Below, in pieces: positions 56,223 to 64,000 of a stretch of 64,000 nt of DNA (positions are counted from its first letter, which is position 1; every line of letters starts with the position of its first letter). A program made the position numbers and the translations under genes. The DNA comes from Palsa-504 sp963790065 (GTDB taxonomy: Bacteria > Actinomycetota > Actinomycetes > Streptosporangiales > Streptosporangiaceae). The stretch covers positions 215,486 through 279,485 of the forward strand of contig CAWBNK010000020.1 in the NCBI GenBank assembly GCA_963790065.1, given 5' to 3'. Below the pieces are notes generated by a model. The model was not told where the DNA came from. It was given only the letters and a program-made list of their open reading frames with translations, and ran no database searches.

Positions 56223-57779
56223 ATGCAGAACGTCCAGTGCCCTGAGCAGACCGGCGCCCGGCCCGCCCGTACACCGGCGGGCCGACCCGCCACGAGCTCC
56301 AGCCAGCGCTGGCGGGCCTTCGGCCTGCTGGTGGTGGCCTACTTCATCACCATCGTGGACTTCACCATCGTCAACGTGGCCCTGCCGACCATCGGCCGCA
56401 GCCTGCGGTTCCCCGAATCCGACCTGCAGTGGGTGGTCACCGCCTACGGACTGACCTTCGCCGGCTTCCTGCTCCTCGGCGGCCGCGCGGCTGACCTGCT
56501 GGGCCGGCGCCGCCTCCTCATGACCGGCCTGGTCGTCTTCACCTGCGCCTCGCTCGGCGGCGGCCTGGCCACCTCGGACACCTTGCTCATCGTGATGCGA
56601 GGGCTTCAGGGCCTCGGGGCCGCGCTCGTCCTCCCCGCTGCCCTGTCCACCGTGATGAGCCTGTTCCCGGAGGGAGCCGAGCGCAACAAGGCGCTCGGCA
56701 TCTGGGGCGGGGCCGGCGCGCTGGGCGGGACGGTCGGGCTGCTGGCCGGCGGCATCCTCACCACCTACGCCGGCTGGCCGTACATCTTCTTCTTCAACGT
56801 CCCCATCGGCGCAGCCGCACTGATCCTGGCGCCCAGGGTGGTACCAGAAAGCCGGATCAGCAGCGCACGGCGGCGCTACGACCCCTTCGGCGCGGTCTCG
56901 ATCACCGGCGCCCTGCTGGTCTTCGTCTACGCCATCTCCGAGGCGCCCCAGGTCGGCTGGGCCGCTACCCAGACGGTCGCCATGCTGGCCACGGGATCCG
57001 GGCTGCTCGCCGCGTTCTTCGTCATCGAGACCAGGGTCGAAGCGCCCCTGCTGCCGCTGCCGCTGTTCCGCCTGCGCAGCGTGTTGGGTTCGAACGCGGT
57101 CGGCTTCTTGCTCGGGGCGAGCTTCCTCACCTTCGTCTTCGTGGGCACCCTCTACATGCAGCAGGTGCTCGGGTTCTCCGCTCTGGCCACCGGGGCGGCC
57201 TGGATGACGGCTTCGGTCACGTCCCTGGCCTGCTCCGGCCTGTCCCAGAAGATCGTGACCAGGACCTCGCCCCGGGCCGTCATGACCGTCGGCATGGCCC
57301 TCATCGGCACCGGGATCCTGTGGGCGGCCCAGGCCCCGGCCAACGGGAGCTTCTGGCGCGACCTGGCCGGGCCGTTCTTCATCGCGGGCGTCGGCACGTC
57401 CCTCTCCTTCATCCCGGTCGCCATCGGCGCGCTCACCGGAGTCACCGAACGCGACGCGGGAGTCGCCTCTGGCCTGCTCAACACCTCGCAGAACCTCGGC
57501 GGCGCGATCGGCGTGGCCGTCGCCTCGTCCATCGCGGCCTCGCACTTCCGCGTGCTCATGCACCACGGCGACACGACCACGGCCGCCCTCACCGGCGGGT
57601 TCTGTTGGGCTCTGTGGGTGTGCGGGCTGACCGGTCTGGCTGCCATCCCCGTCGCGGTACTAGCCACCTCATACCGCAAGCCGGCCCGTGGGCTGACGCG
57701 CGGCGTGGCGATCCGCCCTAGCGTCGGAACTGACCGTCGGCCGCACCGGGCGGGACGGGCATGGGATCGAGAGCCATGA
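56223..57779 (+). CDS. DHA2-type MFS drug transporter (14 TM)
   Basis: 518 residues. Motif FTIVNVALPTIGRSL in helix 1, GGRAADLLGRRRLL between helices 2 and 3, and the 14-helix layout define the DHA2/QacA family of proton-coupled multidrug exporters. ATG 56223 follows AAGGAGGAGG. Probably induced when the ArsR-type repressor releases the operators upstream. Overlaps the next gene by four bases. Confidence 0.92.
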   Translation: MQNVQCPEQTGARPARTPAGRPATSSSQRWRAFGLLVVAYFITIVDFTIVNVALPTIGRSLRFPESDLQWVVTAYGLTFAGFLLLGGRAADLLGRRRLLMTGLVVFTCASLGGGLATSDTLLIVMRGLQGLGAALVLPAALSTVMSLFPEGAERNKALGIWGGAGALGGTVGLLAGGILTTYAGWPYIFFFNVPIGAAALILAPRVVPESRISSARRRYDPFGAVSITGALLVFVYAISEAPQVGWAATQTVAMLATGSGLLAAFFVIETRVEAPLLPLPLFRLRSVLGSNAVGFLLGASFLTFVFVGTLYMQQVLGFSALATGAAWMTASVTSLACSGLSQKIVTRTSPRAVMTVGMALIGTGILWAAQAPANGSFWRDLAGPFFIAGVGTSLSFIPVAIGALTGVTERDAGVASGLLNTSQNLGGAIGVAVASSIAASHFRVLMHHGDTTTAALTGGFCWALWVCGLTGLAAIPVAVLATSYRKPARGLTRGVAIRPSVGTDRRPHRAGRAWDREP

Positions 57780-58327
57780 ATGCGATCGACGGCATCATCG
57801 GAGTCGGCTGGATCGTCTTCTGGGCCTACTGGCTCGTGATGGCCTTCACCGCCAAGGCCGAGCAGACCCGGTGGTCACGGTTCGCCGGGGTCCGGGTGGG
57901 ACTCATCCTCGTCACCTTGGTCCTGATCCGGCTGCGGGTCTTCCGGGGTCCCGGGGCGGCGACGAGGGATCCGTGGCTGCTCGGCATCGGCCTGGCGGTC
58001 TTCGTCCTCGGCCTGGCGCTCGCCGTCTGGGCCAGGGTGTACCTGGGCGGCAACTGGGGCATGCCGATGTCTCGCCGGGCCGACCCGGAGCTGGTCACGA
58101 CGGGTCCCTACCGGTGGATCCGGCACCCCATCTACAGTGGCATCCTGCTGGCCCTGGCCGGCACCGCGATAGCGGTCAGCGCCTACTGGCTGATCGCGGT
58201 CGCGATCTCCGGCGCCTACTTCCTGGTCAGCGCCGTCGTCGAGGAACGCACCATGGCCCAGCTGTTCCCCGCCGCCTACCCGCCGTACCGGCGCGTCACG
58301 AAGATGCTCATTCCCTTCCTCCTCTGA
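57776..58327 (+). CDS. ICMT/PEMT-family membrane methyltransferase
   Basis: 183 residues, four to five transmembrane segments, with the SAM-binding C-terminal motifs GPYRWIRHPIYSGILLALAG and EERTMAQLFPAAYPPYRR of isoprenylcysteine carboxyl methyltransferase-like proteins. Bacterial members methylate small lipophilic molecules. Co-translated with the exporter (ATGA). Confidence 0.9.
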   Translation: MNAIDGIIGVGWIVFWAYWLVMAFTAKAEQTRWSRFAGVRVGLILVTLVLIRLRVFRGPGAATRDPWLLGIGLAVFVLGLALAVWARVYLGGNWGMPMSRRADPELVTTGPYRWIRHPIYSGILLALAGTAIAVSAYWLIAVAISGAYFLVSAVVEERTMAQLFPAAYPPYRRVTKMLIPFLL

Positions 58328-58394
58328 CCGCGCGGCCGGCCAGGGTATGGCCAGTGTGTTGCAAGGGCGCGACGGGGCGACCTGGGGTGCAAGG

Positions 58395-59003
58395 ATGAGT
58401 CCTATGCGTCCTGACATCAGACCTGGCGGCACCTTCCCCGACTATGCTCTCCCGGACCACCTCGGCACGGTGCGCTCGCTCAGCGATCTCCAGGGCCGCG
58501 ATCCCCTGATCCTCACCCTGGCGCGCGGCAACTACTGCCCGAAAGAGCACCGGCAGCACCTGGAGCTGGCCGCGCATTACCCAGAGATCGCGGTGGCCTA
58601 CACCCAGGTCGCCACCATCGCCACCGACGACCACCACACCCTGCAGGAGTTCCGCGCCTCCGTCGGCGCCCAGTGGACCTTCCTGTCCGACCCAGGGCGC
58701 ACCGTCCAGCAGGACCTCGACATCGCCGAGTACACCGACCCCGAGCACAACCCCATGATCCCGCACACGCTGGTCCTCAAGCCGGGCCTGGTCATCCACA
58801 GCGTCTACAACGGCTACTGGTTCTGGGGGCGCCCCTCGTTCTACGACCTGTGGCACGACCTGCGGGCCGCCACCGCCGAGATCCGCCCGGACTGGGACCT
58901 GAGCACCCCCGGGCTGCGCGAAGCCTGGGACGCAGGCGACTACTCCAAGTTCCACGGCTGGGACCGGCGGTCCCCCGGGGCGACCCCGACATCGTATGTG
59001 TGA
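58395..59003 (+). CDS. Redoxin (AhpC/TSA-like) protein
   Basis: About 202 residues; starts at ATG 58395 or 58404 are both possible. Thioredoxin-fold pattern with GGTFPDYALPDHLGTVRSLS, and a single Cys in LARGNYCPKEHRQHL at the peroxidatic position. A resolving Cys is not apparent. Ends with a TPGLREAWDAGDYSKFHGW tail. Possibly a one-Cys peroxiredoxin. Confidence 0.85.
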   Translation: MSPMRPDIRPGGTFPDYALPDHLGTVRSLSDLQGRDPLILTLARGNYCPKEHRQHLELAAHYPEIAVAYTQVATIATDDHHTLQEFRASVGAQWTFLSDPGRTVQQDLDIAEYTDPEHNPMIPHTLVLKPGLVIHSVYNGYWFWGRPSFYDLWHDLRAATAEIRPDWDLSTPGLREAWDAGDYSKFHGWDRRSPGATPTSYV

Positions 59004-59021
59004 CCGAGAGGGACGAGGGCA

Positions 59022-59972
59022 GTGACCACGCCGGTATGCGAGCTGCTCGGGATTGAGCAGCCGATCGTCCAGGCCCCGATGGCGGCCATTCCCGGGCTGG
59101 CCGCCGCGGTCTCGAATGCCGGCGCGCTCGGCATGCTGACGCTGACCTGGTCCGATGACGCCGGAGCCGTTGTTCGTGAAACGGCGGCGCTGACCACGCG
59201 GCCGTTCGGCGGCAATCTCGTGCTCACCGACGATCAGCATCGCCGTCTGGACCAGGCCCTGGAGGCCGGGCTGCGCATCGTCTCGTTCATGTGGGGAGAT
59301 CCGAGCGGCTACATCGGGCCGGTGCACGACGCCGGCGGGATTGTCATGCACACGGTCGGCACGGCCGAGGAGGCACGGCGGTCAGTCGCGGCCGGCGCGG
59401 ACGTGATCGTCGCGCAGGGCCGGGAGGCCGGCGGGCACGTGTGGGGCACCATAGGCACACTGCCGTTGGTGCCTGCGGTGGTGGACGCGGTGGCGCCGGT
59501 GCCGGTGATCGCGGCGGGCGGGATCGGTGACGCTCGCGGCGTCGCCGCGGTGCTCGCCCTGGGCGCCCAGGCCGCGTGGCTGGGCACGCGGTTCCTGCTG
59601 GCCGAGGAGATGCCGATCCACGAGGACTACCGGCGCCGGCTGATAGCCGCGGCCGAGACCGATCCGCAGTTGTACCCGAACCTGTACGAGGTCGGGTGGC
59701 CCGATTCTCCGCACCGTGCGCTGCGCAACTCAACGGCCAACATGTGGGAGGCCGCGGGCCGTCCCCCGCTCGCGCAGCGGCCAGGAGCGGGCGACGTGAT
59801 CGCGCACTTCGCCTCCGGCGAGGCAATCGTTCGTTACGAGCCAGCGCCACCGATGGCCGGGACCACCGGTGACATCGAAGCGCTCTCGATGTGGGCCGGG
59901 CAGGGCGTCGCCCTCGCGAGGCAGCGGCAGCCAGCGGCGGACATCGTGGCCGAGCTCACCTCCCGCCTCTAA
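59022..59972 (+). CDS. Nitronate monooxygenase-like FMN oxidoreductase
   Basis: 316 residues. TIM barrel with PIVQAPMAAIPGLAAAVSNA, FGGNLVLTD, VAQGREAGGHVWG (active-site His) and the FMN phosphate-binding VIAAGGIGDARGVAAVLALG. Oxidises alkyl nitronates or related substrates. GTG start. Confidence 0.9.
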   Translation: MTTPVCELLGIEQPIVQAPMAAIPGLAAAVSNAGALGMLTLTWSDDAGAVVRETAALTTRPFGGNLVLTDDQHRRLDQALEAGLRIVSFMWGDPSGYIGPVHDAGGIVMHTVGTAEEARRSVAAGADVIVAQGREAGGHVWGTIGTLPLVPAVVDAVAPVPVIAAGGIGDARGVAAVLALGAQAAWLGTRFLLAEEMPIHEDYRRRLIAAAETDPQLYPNLYEVGWPDSPHRALRNSTANMWEAAGRPPLAQRPGAGDVIAHFASGEAIVRYEPAPPMAGTTGDIEALSMWAGQGVALARQRQPAADIVAELTSRL

Positions 59973-60015
59973 CCCGGGACGCAGGCGCTCAGTCCAGGCG
60001 GAAGGAGATGCCAGC

Positions 60016-60918
60016 ATGCCCAGCCAGGCCATGCAGGACGCGATCGACGCCCTCGGGGACCGCCGGAAGGCCAGTGCCGGCCAGGCCCCGCCGACGCTGG
60101 CTGAGCTCCGCGCCACCTTCGTCCCCGGGGACCGCCTTCATCCGCTGCCTGACGACGTGCTGGTGACGGAGGTGACCGCCGGCGGGGTGCCAGCCCACTG
60201 GCTGGCCGCCCCGGGAACCGACCCTGGCCGGGTGCTCCTGTTCCTGCACGGCGGAGGTTTCGAGCTCGGGTCGCTGCGCAGCGACGGCGAGCTGGCCGCC
60301 CGGCTGGGACGGGCGGCCGGGATGCGGGTGCTGTTCGTTGAATACCGCCTGGCCCCCGAGCATCCCTTCCCCGCCGCCATCGACGACGTCCTGGCCGCCT
60401 GGCGCTGGCTCCGCACCGACCAGGACCTGAACGCACGATCACTAGCGGTGGCCGGCGACTCGGCCGGCGGAGGCCTCGCTGTCGCCCTGCTCGTGGCCAC
60501 GCGTGACGCCGGGCAGGCGCTGCCCGCGGCCGCCGCGCTGATGTCCCCGACGGTAGACCTGACCAGCTCGGGGGCCTCGATGACCGAGCGCGCCGACCAG
60601 GACCCGATCTCCACCCCCGCCATGCTGGCTCAGTTCGCCTCCGACTACCTGGCCGGGGCCGATCCTAAGACGCCCCTGGCGTCGCCGCTGTTCGCCTCGT
60701 TGTCCGGGCTCCCGCCGCTGCTTATCCAGGTCGGCACGGCCGACCTGCTGCTCAGCGATTCCGAGCGCCTGGCCGCCGCGGCCGACCAGGCCGGGGTCGA
60801 CGTCACCCTGGAGATCGGCGAGGGCCTGCCCCACGTCTACCAGCTCCTGCTCGGCACCCCCGAGGCAGCCGAGGCCACCGAGCGGATCGGGAAGTTCCTG
60901 CGTTCCCGGGTCCGCTAA
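60016..60918 (+). CDS. HSL-family alpha/beta hydrolase (esterase)
   Basis: 300 residues. Oxyanion-hole FLHGGGFELGS, nucleophile elbow GDSAGGGLA, acidic residue in VGTADLLLSD, and catalytic His in GLPHVYQLL: the complete hormone-sensitive-lipase triad. ATG 60016 with GAAGGAG. Likely a carboxylesterase. Confidence 0.92.
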   Translation: MPSQAMQDAIDALGDRRKASAGQAPPTLAELRATFVPGDRLHPLPDDVLVTEVTAGGVPAHWLAAPGTDPGRVLLFLHGGGFELGSLRSDGELAARLGRAAGMRVLFVEYRLAPEHPFPAAIDDVLAAWRWLRTDQDLNARSLAVAGDSAGGGLAVALLVATRDAGQALPAAAALMSPTVDLTSSGASMTERADQDPISTPAMLAQFASDYLAGADPKTPLASPLFASLSGLPPLLIQVGTADLLLSDSERLAAAADQAGVDVTLEIGEGLPHVYQLLLGTPEAAEATERIGKFLRSRVR

Positions 60919-61085
60919 CCAGGGCACGGGCCAGGGTCTGGCACGGCGCGTCAGGCCACGACCGGCGCGACGATAGAGGCTAGGACCAACCCGATGGCAC
61001 GGACAGACGGGGGGCACGCCATGAGCGGCAGGCGAGGTAATAATTTGGTGACAGCGCCGCAGTAGTGAATGGAGGAGGAGAGGTC

Positions 61086-61838
61086 ATGGCGACCTTCACC
61101 CGGTCCGACGAACTGCAGGAAGCGGAATTCGTCGGCACGAACCTGAGCCGCGCTCGGTTCGTCCGGGCGGACCTGTCCGGTGTCGTGATGCGCGGCGTGG
61201 CGGTGCAGGGAGCGGAAATCGACTCACCGTGGCTGTTCGACGGCGAGAGTTTCTTGCGCGTGAACGGCGTCGACGTGCTCCCGTTCGTCGATGCCGAACT
61301 CAACCGCCGCTTTCCCGGCCGCGCCGGCCGGCGGGCCGCAGATCCGGATGGCCTGCGTGCGGCCTGGGCTGCGCTCGAGCGCGCATGGCCGGCCGCGCTC
61401 GAGCGCGCCGCGGCGATGCCCGCCGGCACGGCCGACGTGTCGGTGGGCGGCGAGTGGTCGTTCGCGCAGACGCTGCGGCACCTGGTCTTTGCCACGGACG
61501 TGTGGCTGGGCCGGGCGATCCTGGAGGCCGGACAGCCATTCCACCCCCTCGGCCAGCCGGACGCGGGCGCCGACGGCTTGGACATGGCGATCTTCACGAC
61601 GGCCACGCCCTCGTACGCCGAGGTGCTCGAGGCCCGGGCGGGCCGCGTCGCGATGGTGCGGGACTTCCTCGCCACACTCACGCCGGATGCGCTGGCCGTG
61701 CCGCGCAAGAGCCCATGGGACGAGCCGTACCCGCAGACCACCCTGTCGTGCCTGCACGTGATCCTCGAGGAGGAGTGGGAGCACCTCCGCTACGCGGTGC
61801 GTGACCTCGACGCGATCGAGGCCGGCCCGGCCAGATGA
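61086..61838 (+). CDS. Pentapeptide-repeat plus DinB-like protein
   Basis: 250 residues. N-terminal pentapeptide repeats (ELQEAEFVGTNLSRARFVRA and DLSGVVMRGVAV) are fused to a DinB/MDMPI-type four-helix domain with metal-binding His in SFAQTLRHLVFATDVW and LSCLHVILEEEWEHLRYAV. Thiol-dependent (mycothiol) transferases share this fold. GGAGGAGGAGA upstream. ATGA overlap with the methyltransferase. Confidence 0.85.
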   Translation: MATFTRSDELQEAEFVGTNLSRARFVRADLSGVVMRGVAVQGAEIDSPWLFDGESFLRVNGVDVLPFVDAELNRRFPGRAGRRAADPDGLRAAWAALERAWPAALERAAAMPAGTADVSVGGEWSFAQTLRHLVFATDVWLGRAILEAGQPFHPLGQPDAGADGLDMAIFTTATPSYAEVLEARAGRVAMVRDFLATLTPDALAVPRKSPWDEPYPQTTLSCLHVILEEEWEHLRYAVRDLDAIEAGPAR

Positions 61839-62722
61839 GCTGGACGCCGCAACCAGAATCCACGGCCCGCCGGTACGGCATGGTTTTCGATGAGATCGCG
61901 GCTGAGTACGACCGCCGCCGTCCGGCATATCCTGACGAACTCATCGACCGGGCTTGTCAGGTGGCGGGAATCGGGAGCGGCGATCATGTGCTTGAGGTCG
62001 GGTGCGGCAGCGGCCAGCTGACGCGTGGCCTGCTCGCTCGGGGCCTGCACGTCACCGCGCTCGAACCCGGCCCGAGCCTGATCGCGCTGGCCAGGCGGAA
62101 CCTGGCCGGTGCGGGCGAGGTGGAGTTTGTGAACGCCCAGCTTGAGGGCGCGTCGCTGCCCCGCGAGCGGTTCGCGGCCGTGTTCTCAGCGTCCGCGTTT
62201 CACTGGGTTGACCCTGAGGTCAGCTGGCGGAAGTCCGCTGACGCACTTGTCCCCGGGGGAACGCTCGCCCTCGTGCAGTACTTCGGGCTTGAGGAGCCGC
62301 GCAGCAAGCTGGATCAGGAAGCGGTGCTCGCGGCCCTGGCAAAGGTCGCCCCGGACATCGCCGCTGACTGGCCGGCCTACCGGGATCTCGACGCCACGCT
62401 CGCCGGGATGGAGCAACGCCGCGGCAATGTCTCAGCGGTATGGGCCTGGCTCGGCAGCTACGATGTAGCGCGGGATTACGTCCGGCGCTTGTTCGGTGAC
62501 GTTCAGGTCGCGGTCATGCCAAAGCTCATCGAGCACACTCCCGACGAGCTCAATGCTCTCGTTCGCACGCTGTCGTTTCACGCCCGGCTCTCACCCGGCC
62601 AACGTCAAGCTCTTGATCGTGAACACCAGGCCATTTATGAGCGACTCGGGCGGCCGATTCGCGCTAGCACGGTCGCGGCTCTCGTCACGGCCCGGCGCAG
62701 CGTCGTCGCGGGCAGGGCTTGA
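61835..62722 (+). CDS. Class I SAM-dependent methyltransferase
   Basis: 295 residues. Motif I VLEVGCGSGQLTRGLL, motif II acidic residue in ALEPGPSLI, and FAAVFSASAFHWVDPE (motif IV region) as in the UbiE/Trans-aconitate-like group. Substrate unknown. Co-translated with the preceding gene. Confidence 0.9.
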   Translation: MSWTPQPESTARRYGMVFDEIAAEYDRRRPAYPDELIDRACQVAGIGSGDHVLEVGCGSGQLTRGLLARGLHVTALEPGPSLIALARRNLAGAGEVEFVNAQLEGASLPRERFAAVFSASAFHWVDPEVSWRKSADALVPGGTLALVQYFGLEEPRSKLDQEAVLAALAKVAPDIAADWPAYRDLDATLAGMEQRRGNVSAVWAWLGSYDVARDYVRRLFGDVQVAVMPKLIEHTPDELNALVRTLSFHARLSPGQRQALDREHQAIYERLGRPIRASTVAALVTARRSVVAGRA

Positions 62723-62904
62723 CGAAGACCGAGCGCCTCAGGAAGAGTTTGTTCATGGCGGCGACCGGTCGCCGAGCTGTGGAACATCTCGCCCCAGTCG
62801 GGGTTCCATTGGCGAAGGGGATTCGCCCTCTCGGTCGTCAATGTCACAGGCCATCTTCCAACACCGCGTCGCTGGGGGACGAGGGTGTCAAGGGGATGCT
62901 TGTC

Positions 62905-63978
62905 ATGACCAAGGACGCCAGCTTCAAGAAGGTTGTCCGGCGCCACGCCGAGGAGACCGGGCAGCGCTACACCGAAGCGCTGACCGATCTCGAGGGTCTC
63001 GGTGCGCGAATGCACCACGAGCCAGTTCCTGAGCGGCTACTCGCTCATCTCCGGGATCGCTACGGCGTTGACCCGGTCGCGGCGACGAAGCTCAGTGTGC
63101 ACAAGACCTACGTGTTCCGCATCGACCGCAATGACGGCCGCCCGTGGGTCGCCCGCGCGTTCCCGCCCGCTCGGCCGCGGGCCGGCGTTGAGGGCGACGC
63201 CGCAATCCTGCGATTCCTGGAGCGGCAGGACTATCCCGCGGAGCGCCTGGCCGTCGACGACGCGGTATCTGACTTCGAGGGCAGCGCGGTCCTCGTGACG
63301 CGGTTCGTTGACGGCGTCCAGCTCCCCGACGGTGCCGCCAAGTTCGCCATGATGGCCGAGCTGCTCGGACGGCTGCACGCGCTGCCGTACGACGAAACCG
63401 CCGCCCGCCCGGGCGGAGCGAGTGGCGAGGACCCGAGCCATGAGGGCACGCCGCGTCAGGACCTGCTGGCGGCCCTGTCGTTTCTCAACGCCGTCGACAC
63501 GAAGGTCGCGGCCGCCGAACGCGAGCGATTCGAGCAGCTCCGCGACCAGGTGCGCTCGGCCGACGACGGTCACGGCCTGCCGGAGGGCTTGCTCCACGGA
63601 AATCTCCTCCATGCCCCCGATCACGCCGTGCTGAGCGATCAAGGGCCAGTCGCGATCAACTGGAAGGCGTCCGGGCGCGGACCGCGCCTGGCCGACTTCG
63701 CCTACCTGATCTGGGGCACGGGTTCGTGGCACCCGCGCCGGCCGAACCAGGAGTGGATCGACGCTGCCGTCAACGCCTACCGCCGACACGTCGAGCCGAC
63801 CGACGACGAACTCGGCCGGCTCGAGGCGGTCATGTACATCCGGACGCTCTACCTCGCCTGTTTCGGCTACCGACGCGCCCGCACCAACGGCTCGGTATTC
63901 AACGAGTGGGGCTTCATCGAACCGCCCGAGTACTTCAGCTCCACCGCAGCTGCGGTCCGAGCCGCGTTCCGCCGGTAG
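62905..63978 (+). CDS. Aminoglycoside-phosphotransferase-fold protein with altered active site
   Basis: 357 residues from the ATG at 62905 (AGGGG nine bases upstream; 62896 and a much longer 62719 start are also open). A short basic helix (TKDASFKKVVRRHAEETGQR) precedes an APH-like fold. The catalytic loop reads LLHGNLLHAPDHAV instead of HGD, and the metal loop reads VAINWKASGRGPRLADFA instead of IDW. Both changes are Asp to Asn, so kinase activity is doubtful. Confidence 0.8.
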   Translation: MTKDASFKKVVRRHAEETGQRYTEALTDLEGLGARMHHEPVPERLLAHLRDRYGVDPVAATKLSVHKTYVFRIDRNDGRPWVARAFPPARPRAGVEGDAAILRFLERQDYPAERLAVDDAVSDFEGSAVLVTRFVDGVQLPDGAAKFAMMAELLGRLHALPYDETAARPGGASGEDPSHEGTPRQDLLAALSFLNAVDTKVAAAERERFEQLRDQVRSADDGHGLPEGLLHGNLLHAPDHAVLSDQGPVAINWKASGRGPRLADFAYLIWGTGSWHPRRPNQEWIDAAVNAYRRHVEPTDDELGRLEAVMYIRTLYLACFGYRRARTNGSVFNEWGFIEPPEYFSSTAAAVRAAFRR

Positions 63979-64000
63979 GTCGTCTCGCGTGAGCGCGCCC

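Noticed and set aside
62719..62904. 62-residue N-terminal extension of the APH-like protein
   Set aside because: It reads through sequence without domain character, and better-placed ATGs lie at 62896 and 62905.
1..64000. CRISPR array
   Set aside because: No regularly spaced direct repeats of 24-40 bases were seen. The repeats present are in-gene or short tandem units.

Overview
The window is chromosome from a very GC-rich actinomycete (Actinomycetota), interrupted by an integrated mobile element of visibly lower GC. The host assignment rests on GlnR, mycothiol synthase (MshD), MurT/GatD, an RskA-type anti-sigma factor, a DUF1416/thiosulfate sulfurtransferase operon, leaderless -10 boxes and a pst-phoU-ppx-glnR-mshD neighbourhood that, from memory, resembles the Streptomyces order. 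I cannot name the species.

Layout. 0-6.1 kb: YgfZ-like fragment, Fur regulator, nitrobindin-like and DsrE-like proteins, a membrane Ser/Thr kinase and the gatD-murT pair. 6.1-7.45 kb: a TnpB-only IS200/IS605-type element abutting murT. 7.46-10.19 kb and 27.13-32.4 kb: two halves of one host operon (PstS-like lipoprotein, GntR regulator, VirD4-like membrane protein, a membrane ATPase-like gene and a HerA-like gene), split by the element. 32.8-38.2 kb: pstSCAB and phoU. 38.3-46.9 kb: sulfurtransferase operon with a Cys-containing leader peptide, thioredoxin, ECF sigma/anti-sigma pair, moaD, glnR, mshD, a DivIVA-like coiled-coil protein and ppx. 46.9-64 kb: FAD oxidoreductase, a membrane-anchored CbbX-like AAA protein, and a more variable set of small-molecule and stress genes (SDR, RibD-like reductase, SnoaL-type sigma factor, two MFS pumps, an ArsR/SRPBCC/DUF899 operon, ICMT, redoxin, nitronate monooxygenase, esterase, DinB, methyltransferase, kinase-like protein).

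The main discovery is at 10,191-27,134: a provirus of about 16.9 kb with the hallmarks of a tailless, membrane-containing virus of the double-jelly-roll (PRD1-like) lineage rather than a tailed phage. It has a HerA/FtsK-type packaging ATPase with a P-loop, a 388-aa candidate major capsid protein, many one-TM small proteins, a membrane-anchored transglycosylase, a GH25-like lysin, beta-rich vertex/spike candidates, and a large serine integrase. No terminase, portal, tape measure or tail gene is visible, and neither is a DNA polymerase or Rep protein. It carries two tRNA-like genes, one with a UAA anticodon reading the UUA codon, which its structural genes use repeatedly. Its ends can be placed on a TT core. 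Removing it restores a 727-codon host gene exactly in frame.

Within the provirus, a divergent control region (GntR-type HTH against a chain of tiny overlapping leftward genes) is followed by about 1.2 kb of almost gene-free, repeat- and hairpin-rich DNA (origin candidate), then lysis, packaging, capsid, membrane and spike genes in one rightward block. Family assignments are made by eye from motifs and context. No database search was run.
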